From the NCBI GenBank assembly GCA_000973525.1, contig CP004391.1:806001-870000 (forward strand): a DNA stretch of 64,000 nucleotides, written 5' to 3'. The notes under the pieces are model-generated. The model did not search any database and was not told the DNA's origin. It saw only the letters and a list, made by a program, of their open reading frames with translations. How positions within the stretch are numbered: the first letter of the stretch is position 1; each line of letters begins with the position of its first letter. This document shows positions 21,898 through 30,254 of the stretch, piece after piece. This stretch comes from Pasteurella multocida subsp. multocida OH4807. GTDB lineage: Bacteria; Pseudomonadota; Gammaproteobacteria; Enterobacterales; Pasteurellaceae. The position numbers were made by a program, and so were the translations under genes.

Positions 21898-22860
21898 ATG
21901 AAAAAAACATTGTTTCTTATCCTTATCCTCGTTTTCGCCGCGGGATTCTACTGGAACCAGTATCACCAAGACACTCAACCTTCTGACTTTGCCCAATCAA
22001 ATGGACGATTAGAATTTACACGCCTTGATGTTGCCAGTTTATACGCAGGACGCATTCAAGATCTCTTTGTCAAAGAAGGGGAATATGTTGAACAAGACCA
22101 ACTGCTTGCTCAACTTTCTTCTGACACCCTGCAAGCACAAGTTGAAAGTGCGCTCGCACGTAAACATCAAGCAGAACAAGCCGTCAAACGTACGTTGGCA
22201 CAAATTAGCGCCCAGGAACAACAGCTCAAGACCGCACAGTTAGATGTAGATAACGCACAGCAACTGCGTACGAATAAACTTATTTCCTCTACCGAGCTCG
22301 CCAAGCGTATTGCATTACGGGATGCGGCACAAGCCAGTTTGCATGCACTGGAAATTTCGACTAATGAAGCACAAGCGATGGTACAACAGGCTAATGCTCA
22401 TTTAAATCAAACCACTGCAATGTTAAATGATCTACAAATTAAAGCGCCCAAAGCAGGACGGATCGAATATAAACTCGTTGAACAAGGCAATGTTATTGCG
22501 GCAGGACATAAAATTGTTAGCTTGTTAGACTTATCCGATGCCAGTATGAATTTATTTTTCCCTGCCACTATTGTTAACCAAATTCCGTTACATTCTGATG
22601 CACGCATTGCCTTTGATGGACTCGATGCGGTATTTCCAGCCACCGTCACTTACATTGCGGCGGATGCTCAATTTACCCCTAAATTTGTTGAAACCAGTAC
22701 AGAGCGAGAAAAACTGATGTTTAAAGTGAAGTTGCAAATCCCCACTCACATCGCTCAAAAATATGCTAATTATCTGAAAGGTGGCATGACAGGTAATGGG
22801 TTCGTCCGCTTTAACACTACAGACTGGCCAGCCGAGCTACAGGTAAAATTGCCAGAATAA
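21898..22860 (+). CDS. HlyD-family membrane fusion protein (YhiI-like)
   Basis: A periplasmic adaptor of 320 residues with one N-terminal membrane anchor (TLFLILILVFAAGFYW), a lipoyl half-motif, a long helical hairpin (about residues 75-165) and a beta-barrel domain. It should bridge the inner-membrane ABC transporter encoded next to it and an outer-membrane channel. ATG 21898 is chosen over the upstream open frame because AAGGGG precedes it and the hydrophobic anchor begins right after. A TATACT -10-like box lies near 21851. It starts a four-gene run of adaptor, double ABC protein, permease and channel with gaps of about 1-15 bp. Confidence 0.85.
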   Translation: MKKTLFLILILVFAAGFYWNQYHQDTQPSDFAQSNGRLEFTRLDVASLYAGRIQDLFVKEGEYVEQDQLLAQLSSDTLQAQVESALARKHQAEQAVKRTLAQISAQEQQLKTAQLDVDNAQQLRTNKLISSTELAKRIALRDAAQASLHALEISTNEAQAMVQQANAHLNQTTAMLNDLQIKAPKAGRIEYKLVEQGNVIAAGHKIVSLLDLSDASMNLFFPATIVNQIPLHSDARIAFDGLDAVFPATVTYIAADAQFTPKFVETSTEREKLMFKVKLQIPTHIAQKYANYLKGGMTGNGFVRFNTTDWPAELQVKLPE

Positions 22861-22873
22861 CAAGAGGTGGGCA

Positions 22874-25612
22874 ATGGATGCTATTCGTTTAGTCAACGTA
22901 TCACATTCTTATCAGAAAACGACCGCACTTGATAAGGTTTCATTAACACTTCCCGTAGGAAGTACTGTCGGCTTAATTGGACCAGATGGCGTAGGCAAAT
23001 CCACGCTGCTTTCACTTATTGCCGGGGTTAAGCGTATTCAAACTGGCAGTATTGAAATATTTGGTTTAAACCAAGCCAACCGCGCTGAACGTGAGGTCTT
23101 GCTCAAACGAATTGCGTTTATGCCACAGGGTCTGGGTAAAAATCTTTATCCCACGCTCTCTGTTTACGAAAATATTGCGTTCCACGCTCGGCTCTTTGGG
23201 CTCAATGCGGCACAACGCGAAACGCGGCTCCCCCGTCTCTTGCACGCCACTGGACTACATCCTTTTGCACAACGTGCTGCAGGAAAGCTCTCTGGCGGAA
23301 TGAAGCAAAAATTGAGTCTTTGTTGTGCCCTCGTGCATAATCCTGATTTATTGATCTTAGATGAACCCACGACGGGAGTCGATCCACTTTCACGTCGACA
23401 ATTTTGGACACTGGTCAATGCATTACGTCAAGAAAACGAAGGCATGACTGTCTTAGTTGCCACGGCTTATATTGAAGAATCAGAACAATTTGAGCATTTA
23501 ATTGCGATGGATGATGGCAAAATTCTTATCAATGCGCCCACTCAACAAGTACTCAATGAAACACAATCCGCAAGTTTGGAAGAGGCATACATTAAATTAT
23601 TACCCGAATCCAAACAAACATATTGGGATAGCAATCAAATTCCTCCTTTTACGACTGACCCCACTCAACCTTTTGCGATTGAAGCTGAAGGATTAACCAA
23701 AAAGTTTGGTGAATTTACTGCAGTAGATCACGTGAGTTTCCAAATTCCACAAGGCGAAATTTTTGGTTTTTTAGGATCAAATGGCTGTGGCAAAAGTACT
23801 ACCATGAAAATGTTAACTGGGCTACTGGATGCTACGGCAGGATCCGCTACACTGCTGGGAGAACCCGTTGATTCAGATAATATGGAAACCCGTAAACAAG
23901 TCGGGTATATGTCACAATCCTTTTCGTTGTATGAAGAATTAACACTCCGTCAGAACCTGATTTTACATGCTAAATTATATGCGTTAGAGGGAGAAAAAGG
24001 GATAAAAGCAGTCAATCAAGCCCTACACCAATTTCAACTGATGGACATCGCTGACCGTTTACCTCACGAACTCTCATTGGGGATCCGTCAACGTTTACAG
24101 CTTGCCGCAGCCTGTTTACATCATCCTAAAATTCTCATTCTTGATGAGCCCACTTCAGGCGTAGACCCCGCTGCACGTGATATGTTCTGGCAATATCTGA
24201 TTCAACTCGCTCGAGAAGAGAAAATCACTATTTTCATTTCGACTCACTTTATGAATGAAGCACAGCGTTGTGACCGAATCTCATTAATGCACCGCGGTAA
24301 AGTATTGGCAGTCGGTACCCCTGAAGCGTTACAAAAACAACGCCATGCCGACACATTAGAGCAAGCCTTCATTGCCTTTTTAGAAGAACAACCTGATCAA
24401 CAAAATGACGCCACACCAAATACCCTGCCGTCCCCTTCCATAATGCCAGATGCGTCAGATCCGTTAAGTACTTCATCTCCTTTTTCTCTAGCGACTTGGT
24501 TGAATGGCATTTGGACTTTTGCCTTACGTGAAGGAAAAGAAATCTTACGTGATCGTATCCGTTTAATCTTTGCTATCGTGGGTCCCGTTCTTCTTCTTTT
24601 TACAGGAAGTTGGGGAATTTCGTTTGATACTAATGCATTAAGCTTCAGTGTTCTCGATCAGGATCAAAGCTATGAAAGCAGGCAGCTTATTGAACAATTT
24701 AGTAGCTCTGCATATTTCAAACCACTTGAGCCACTGAAAGAGCGGTCGACTTTACCCGACTTTTTAAAGACAGGGAAAGCAAGACTGATCATTGAAATTC
24801 CCCATCATTTTGGTCGAGACCTTTTACAGTTACGGCAACCTGAAGTGGCATTTTATATAGATGGTTCTATGCCGTTTACGGGTGAAAATATCGTTGCCTA
24901 TATCCAGCGGATTTTGACGCAATATCAACAACAGGTCTATCAACAACATGGCATATCATTAGTTCACCCTATTAACCTAGAAGTCCGCTTTATGTACAAT
25001 CAAACATTCCGTAGCGTGAACGCCATTTCACCTGGCTTAATTATGGTCACCTTAATGTTAATTCCAGCCATGATGACCGCACTCGCGGTAGTACGAGAAA
25101 AAGAAATAGGTTCCATAACTAACCTCGCCAGCTCTCCTGCGAGTGTTTTACAGTATGTGCTCGGTAAACAACTGCCTTATGTCTGCTTAGCGATGATCAA
25201 TTATTTCATGTTAGTGGCATTAGTCATCTGGGTAATTGGGGTCAAAATCACAGGCTCCTTTTGGGCCATGACACTCGGTGCCTTATGCCTGATTTTATCT
25301 GCTACTGCATTTGGTTTACTGATTTCTGCCTTCGTCAGATCGCAAGTGGCCGCGATTTTTGCGACCGCTATTATTAGTATTATTCCAACGATCAATTTTT
25401 CTGGCTTACTCTATCCTCGATCAACGATCACGGGAATAGGGTATTGGATGGGATTAAGTTTTCCAACGAGCTGGTACCATTTAATCAGCTTAGGGGCATT
25501 TACCAAAGGGCTTGGATTTGATGCATTCTTACCTCTCTATGCCGTATTGCTGTGCTTTTTCGCAATTTATCTTAGCCTGACTTGTATCCTTCTAAAAAAA
25601 CAGGAGAAATAA
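22874..25612 (+). CDS. rbbA: RbbA-like ABC protein: two ATPase domains fused to an ABC-2 permease
   Basis: A 912-residue fusion, the same size as E. coli RbbA (911). ATPase domain 1 has Walker A GPDGVGKST (about residue 37) and signature LSGGMKQKL. Domain 2 has Walker A GSNGCGKST (about 304) and a degenerate signature LSLGIRQRL. From about residue 550 an ABC2-type membrane domain with six hydrophobic segments follows. E. coli RbbA is described as ribosome-associated, but the operon with an HlyD adaptor, permease and outer-membrane factor points to export of an unknown substrate. An uptake signal is embedded near the start (about 22922). Confidence 0.85.
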   Translation: MDAIRLVNVSHSYQKTTALDKVSLTLPVGSTVGLIGPDGVGKSTLLSLIAGVKRIQTGSIEIFGLNQANRAEREVLLKRIAFMPQGLGKNLYPTLSVYENIAFHARLFGLNAAQRETRLPRLLHATGLHPFAQRAAGKLSGGMKQKLSLCCALVHNPDLLILDEPTTGVDPLSRRQFWTLVNALRQENEGMTVLVATAYIEESEQFEHLIAMDDGKILINAPTQQVLNETQSASLEEAYIKLLPESKQTYWDSNQIPPFTTDPTQPFAIEAEGLTKKFGEFTAVDHVSFQIPQGEIFGFLGSNGCGKSTTMKMLTGLLDATAGSATLLGEPVDSDNMETRKQVGYMSQSFSLYEELTLRQNLILHAKLYALEGEKGIKAVNQALHQFQLMDIADRLPHELSLGIRQRLQLAAACLHHPKILILDEPTSGVDPAARDMFWQYLIQLAREEKITIFISTHFMNEAQRCDRISLMHRGKVLAVGTPEALQKQRHADTLEQAFIAFLEEQPDQQNDATPNTLPSPSIMPDASDPLSTSSPFSLATWLNGIWTFALREGKEILRDRIRLIFAIVGPVLLLFTGSWGISFDTNALSFSVLDQDQSYESRQLIEQFSSSAYFKPLEPLKERSTLPDFLKTGKARLIIEIPHHFGRDLLQLRQPEVAFYIDGSMPFTGENIVAYIQRILTQYQQQVYQQHGISLVHPINLEVRFMYNQTFRSVNAISPGLIMVTLMLIPAMMTALAVVREKEIGSITNLASSPASVLQYVLGKQLPYVCLAMINYFMLVALVIWVIGVKITGSFWAMTLGALCLILSATAFGLLISAFVRSQVAAIFATAIISIIPTINFSGLLYPRSTITGIGYWMGLSFPTSWYHLISLGAFTKGLGFDAFLPLYAVLLCFFAIYLSLTCILLKKQEK

Positions 25613-25613
25613 C

Positions 25614-26738
25614 ATGAAGCAATGGTTGAAAAATGTTTATTTCTTGTGCGGTAAAGAAATCCGCAGTTTCTTCAGTGACGTAACGCTTCTGGTGCTGGTC
25701 ATCATTATGTTTACTGTCACCATTTACTCCATTGCCAAAGGAATTACAACAGAGGTAAAAAATGCCTCAGTTGCGATTGTCAATCAAGATCGCAGTGCGC
25801 TGTCTTTTCGTTTCCAAGATGCCATGCTTCCTCCTCAGTTCAACACAGTCGTCGAAATAGAAGCAACACACATTGATCAAGCAATGGATAGTGGTGACTA
25901 TATTTTTGTATTAACTATCCCGCCTCATTTCACCGCTGATTTACTTGCAAATAAACAGCCAGAATTACAATTATTGGTGGATGCAACCGCGATGTCACAA
26001 GCGGCTGTCGGGGCAAGTTATTTACAACATATTATTAGCCAGCAAATTAGCGAATATTTAAATCAAAACAGCGCAGACTATCAGTTAATCACACCGAAAA
26101 TGAATGTGTTATTTAATCCGAACCTCAAAACAGAGTGGTATATGCCCGTCACTCAAATCACGGGCAATTCCACTCTTCTCACTTTAATTCTCGTTGGTGC
26201 TGCAGTCATCCGAGAACGAGAACATGGCACGATTGAACATTTATTAGTCATGCCTGTCAGTGCCAGTGAAATTGTTATCTCTAAAATTCTCGCGAATGGG
26301 CTGATTATTCTAATCGCCGCATTTCTGTCTTTATATTTTGTCGTCCACCTCTTTATCGGTGTACCAATACATGGTTCCATCAGTTTGTTCATCCTCACTG
26401 AAGCAATTTTTCTGTCTTCAATGGCGGGGTTAGGTATTTATTTGGCAACACACGCACCTACCATGCCACAATTCAGTCTCTTGTGTTTACCGGTCTACAT
26501 CGTGTTGTACTTACTTTCTGGCAGCTTATCTCCCCTTGAAAATATGCCACTTCCAGTACAACACATCATGCAGTTTTCTCCCTTAACGCAATTTATTGCA
26601 ATTGGTCAAGATGTATTATTCCGTGGTGCTGGGTTAACGGTGATTTGGCCTCGCGTTTTAATTATCTCTGTGATGGGAGCACTGTTTATTATTATTGCGA
26701 TTTTACGCTTTAGAAGTATGCTGGCTCGTCAAAGCTAA
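25614..26738 (+). CDS. yhhJ: ABC-2 type permease (YhhJ-like)
   Basis: A 374-residue integral membrane protein with one N-terminal transmembrane helix, a periplasmic domain of about 140 residues and five C-terminal helices, typical of ABC-2 permeases. REREHGTIEHLLVMPVSASEI is the conserved cytoplasmic segment that couples to the ATPase. It begins one base after the rbbA-like stop region and likely pairs with the membrane half of that protein. Length matches E. coli YhhJ (375). Confidence 0.85.
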   Translation: MKQWLKNVYFLCGKEIRSFFSDVTLLVLVIIMFTVTIYSIAKGITTEVKNASVAIVNQDRSALSFRFQDAMLPPQFNTVVEIEATHIDQAMDSGDYIFVLTIPPHFTADLLANKQPELQLLVDATAMSQAAVGASYLQHIISQQISEYLNQNSADYQLITPKMNVLFNPNLKTEWYMPVTQITGNSTLLTLILVGAAVIREREHGTIEHLLVMPVSASEIVISKILANGLIILIAAFLSLYFVVHLFIGVPIHGSISLFILTEAIFLSSMAGLGIYLATHAPTMPQFSLLCLPVYIVLYLLSGSLSPLENMPLPVQHIMQFSPLTQFIAIGQDVLFRGAGLTVIWPRVLIISVMGALFIIIAILRFRSMLARQS

Positions 26739-26748
26739 GGAAAGAATT

Positions 26749-28143
26749 ATGCAAAAAACTTGTCTTATTCTCATATTGACCGCACTTTTAGCAAGTTGCC
26801 AACCGACACACATCGATTTGCAATCACGGGTTGAGTTACCAACAGCTTATACGCACGCGAAGATCAAAACGGATCACCCTGCAATTCAAGCATGGTGGGA
26901 TAGTTGGCAAGACCCACAACTTTCTAAGTTAATCCAACAAGGGTTAGCGAAAAATTACGATATTACCATTGCCAAAAGCAAGCTCAGTGAAGCGCGTGCT
27001 ATCGCGAAACTTGCACACGCCTCGCTCTTTCCGATCGTAAGTGGCGTCGGTAATACAGGGAAAGCCCATCTTGATGTAGAACAACTGAATGTCACCCCTC
27101 AAGCAATGGTGGCAGGTCTAAACGTCTCATGGGAACCTGATATTTTTGGACAAAAACAAAGTGATTCAGATGCAGCCCAAGCAGCTACTCTTATCTTACA
27201 AGAACAGATTTATGGGGCACAATTGCTGGTTTCAAGTGAAATTGCACACTATTACTTGAACGCGCTATACACACAAAAACAGCAAGCTTTATTACGTAAA
27301 ACACAAACCACGTTAGAACACTTAAAACGCTATGTAAAAGGGCGATTTCAAGCGGGACACACGACTTACTACGAGGTGACAGAAGTCGCCAGTCAATTAC
27401 AAATGCTTCAAGCAAAAGCGAGCACATTACAAGCGCAATTTGATACTTATCAACGCGCAATTGCTGTCTTGATTAACCAACCCGTACAAACGTTTAAACT
27501 CAATATGGCTCACATGTCACAGGTAGATGTGTTAACCCATTTACCCGCAGCACCACAAGGCACGCAGCCAAGTGATTTATTGACTCAACGCCCCGATATT
27601 CGCGCCAAAGCAGCCTCCGTTCAACTTCGCGCAGCCAAATTAGCCAGCGCAAAGGCAGATTTATTACCTCGTTTCACTCTTCAATTTTTATGGCAAACAG
27701 GACGTATTGAATTAGACAGTGACCTACCGACTTTACATGCTTGGCAAAACCTTGTCAGTGCGGGTATTCAATTACCGATTTTTACTGCGGGGCGAATCAA
27801 CGCGAACATTCAAGCTGCAGATGCTCGCCTGCAACAAGCTTTATTAGAATATGATAAGACGCTGTTAAATGCCTTGAAAGAAGTAGAAAACCGTTATCAA
27901 TCACAATTCGCACTCACGCATCAACATCAAATATTAAAACAGACACTGGCACTCAAACAGCAGCAAGCGATTGATAGCCAAACTTTATTTCGATATGGCG
28001 AATACACGTTTGATCGCGCGCTAAAAACCCGTTTAGAAAGCTTCAAAATTGAAGAAAGTCTACTCGAAAATCAATTGACAAAAGCCAATAATTTAATCCT
28101 ATTGTATAACGCGCTCGGTTTTGGCTGGCAAACTGAGAAGTAA
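26749..28143 (+). CDS. TolC/NodT-family outer-membrane efflux lipoprotein
   Basis: A 464-residue outer-membrane factor. The N-terminus has a lipoprotein signal with lipobox LLASC (Cys at about residue 17), and two repeated OEP domains follow (about 50-250 and 260-460). LTQRPDIRAKAAS is the typical NodT-family junction motif. ATG 26749 is chosen, preceded by AAGGA. Having its own channel gene makes this operon a complete tripartite exporter, whereas the E. coli yhiI-rbbA-yhhJ set relies on TolC. An uptake signal lies in codons for the signal peptide. Confidence 0.87.
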   Translation: MQKTCLILILTALLASCQPTHIDLQSRVELPTAYTHAKIKTDHPAIQAWWDSWQDPQLSKLIQQGLAKNYDITIAKSKLSEARAIAKLAHASLFPIVSGVGNTGKAHLDVEQLNVTPQAMVAGLNVSWEPDIFGQKQSDSDAAQAATLILQEQIYGAQLLVSSEIAHYYLNALYTQKQQALLRKTQTTLEHLKRYVKGRFQAGHTTYYEVTEVASQLQMLQAKASTLQAQFDTYQRAIAVLINQPVQTFKLNMAHMSQVDVLTHLPAAPQGTQPSDLLTQRPDIRAKAASVQLRAAKLASAKADLLPRFTLQFLWQTGRIELDSDLPTLHAWQNLVSAGIQLPIFTAGRINANIQAADARLQQALLEYDKTLLNALKEVENRYQSQFALTHQHQILKQTLALKQQQAIDSQTLFRYGEYTFDRALKTRLESFKIEESLLENQLTKANNLILLYNALGFGWQTEK

Positions 28144-28202
28144 CCTCCTATCAAATAGGCGAGTAAAACAAGAACAAACCCGACCGCACTTTTGCAACTC
28201 AC

Positions 28203-28232
28203 AAAAAAGCCTAGCTAAGTGCTAGGCTTTTT
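28203..28232. terminator. Bidirectional terminator between the exporter operon and ppiD
   Basis: AAAAAAGCCTAGC, a five-base loop and GCTAGGCTTTTT form a 7-bp core stem with A and T tracts, between convergent genes ending at 28143 and 28247. Confidence 0.88.
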
Positions 28233-28246
28233 CACAATTACAATCA

Positions 28247-30124
28247 TTACTCTTCTGCTTGCTTAAAGAACTGCTCATTCACTTCAATTTTGGCTTTCGC
28301 ACGTAATGCTTGCACCAGTTTATTTTGCAGCTCAACTTGGCGTGCTTGTGCAATTTGTTGGGTAAACAATTCACTTTCTGCAGCACTTAATACACCATGC
28401 TCAATTGCACGCAACTCAACCACTACGATTTGTCCATTACTTGATTTTGCTGCCATATAACTTGGTTTATCACCATTTAATTGCATAGCAAAAATCACAT
28501 TATTAAGAACAGCATCACGATTTTCGGCAAATACCCATTTTTCTTCATCTGCAAAACGCACTCCCGTTGGCAAACTGGCTTTGGCATCTTGGGTTAATGC
28601 TTGTGCTGTTTTCGTTGCTTCAGCAAACACAATTTCCTCTGCTTTTTGGCGCGTTAAATAAGCCACGATATCCGCTTTCGCTTCTTCTAAGGTTTTTGTG
28701 CCTGCGGCTTTGTGTTCAATCACGCGTACGACAACAGCATGCTGCTCACCTACACTCATTGGTTCCGAATTTAGGCCACCTTGTGAAATATCAGAATGGA
28801 AAACGGCAGAAACTACATTGGGATAATTTAACTCAGCGGGGACATCATTTGCTGAAAAATAATCGGTTTCTTGAATTTTCAACCCAGCCACTTCAGCCGC
28901 TTTGTCTAAACTTTCTGGATGCTCAAATGCTTTTTCAGCAATTTGTTTTTCCACGGAGAAATATTGATTATTCACTAAATTTTGACGAATCTGATCCGCA
29001 ATTTGTGTTTTCACAACATCTAATGGTAAAGCTGAGGCGTCTTTACGTTCTGTCACTAAAATAATATGATAGTGATTATCGACTTTGACAGGCTGACTAT
29101 ATTGTCCGACGGCAAGGGCATTAGCGGCTTCTTCAAAAGCTTTCGGGAATGTCCCGGCACTTGTCCAACTTAAATCTCCACCATTTTGGGCAGAAATTTT
29201 ATCTAAAGAACGTGCACTCGCAATACCTGCGAAATTCGCACCATCTTGCAATTCCTTATAAATCGCTCGCGCTTCTTCTTCAGTTGCCACTTGAATGTGC
29301 GATAAACGTTGTTGACCTTGTGATACATACAGTGCTTTATTATCTTGATAATACTGCGCAATTTCGACATCAGAAACTTGAATATTTTTCTCAACATCTG
29401 CGCGCGTTAAACTGATATATTGCACTTTTGCTAACTCAGGTACTAAAAACGCGCTTTTATTGGTTTCATAATATGCTTTGATTTCTTCTTCAGACACCTG
29501 CTGTTTCGCCATCACATCATCTATTTCAAAAGGTGCTAAACGAATCTTACGAGCTTGGAAAAATAAATCGGTTAATTGCGCTTGCTGTGCTGGCACAATA
29601 AACTCACTTTCTGCTAAACCTGTTTGTAACTGCTCTAAACGTAAGGCTTCACGAACAATATTGGCATACGCATCGGGCGTTAAGCCATTTAATTGCAACA
29701 TACGTTGATATAAACTATTATCAAATTTTCCGTCAGTTTGGAAAATTGAACTGGTTACAATTTGTTGCTTAATACGTTCATCGCTGACGCCGATTTTTAA
29801 CTCATCAGCATATTGACGTAATAAAGTTTGGTTGATCAAATTATTCAACACACTTTGTCTGAGTCCTGTGATAAATTCAGGCGAACCCGATAAGGCAGCA
29901 AATTGTGCACCGAGTTGCTGTCTTAAACGTTCAGATTCAGATTCATATTGTTGATAAAAAGTTTGTTGTGAAACTTCTTCACCATTCACTTTAACGGCTG
30001 ACGTATCAACACGTGTAAAAACATAGCCTGTAATACCACTTAATACGAAAGCAACGGCAATTAAACCTAACAGGAATTTTGATACCCAGCTGCTTGTCAT
30101 ACTGTGAAGCTTTTCAATTAACAT
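28247..30124 (-). CDS. ppiD: Periplasmic folding chaperone PpiD (PPIC-type)
   Basis: A 625-residue inner-membrane-anchored chaperone acting near the Sec translocon on emerging periplasmic and outer-membrane proteins. It has an N-terminal transmembrane helix (FLLGLIAVAFVLSGITGYVF), a SurA_N-like domain (about 40-190), and a parvulin domain around residues 265-365 (SQGQQRLSHIQVATEEEA to DNHYHIILVTER). It sits downstream of lon as in E. coli. Confidence 0.93.
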   Translation of the reverse strand: MLIEKLHSMTSSWVSKFLLGLIAVAFVLSGITGYVFTRVDTSAVKVNGEEVSQQTFYQQYESESERLRQQLGAQFAALSGSPEFITGLRQSVLNNLINQTLLRQYADELKIGVSDERIKQQIVTSSIFQTDGKFDNSLYQRMLQLNGLTPDAYANIVREALRLEQLQTGLAESEFIVPAQQAQLTDLFFQARKIRLAPFEIDDVMAKQQVSEEEIKAYYETNKSAFLVPELAKVQYISLTRADVEKNIQVSDVEIAQYYQDNKALYVSQGQQRLSHIQVATEEEARAIYKELQDGANFAGIASARSLDKISAQNGGDLSWTSAGTFPKAFEEAANALAVGQYSQPVKVDNHYHIILVTERKDASALPLDVVKTQIADQIRQNLVNNQYFSVEKQIAEKAFEHPESLDKAAEVAGLKIQETDYFSANDVPAELNYPNVVSAVFHSDISQGGLNSEPMSVGEQHAVVVRVIEHKAAGTKTLEEAKADIVAYLTRQKAEEIVFAEATKTAQALTQDAKASLPTGVRFADEEKWVFAENRDAVLNNVIFAMQLNGDKPSYMAAKSSNGQIVVVELRAIEHGVLSAAESELFTQQIAQARQVELQNKLVQALRAKAKIEVNEQFFKQAEE

Positions 30125-30210
30125 TGTTGTTATCCTATAAATATTTTAATCAACATAAATGCGTACGATTATAATAGAAAGTCCCTCTATTCGCACGAGC
30201 AAAATAAAAA

Positions 30211-30240
30211 TAAGCCAAATCATAACAATTTGGCTTTATT
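30211..30240 (-). terminator. Terminator after lon
   Basis: AAGCCAAAT and ATTTGGCTT pair across seven bases; on the minus strand a run ATTTTTATTTT follows. It lies directly after the lon stop codon. Confidence 0.75.
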
Positions 30241-30254
30241 TATCAAAGTATTAA

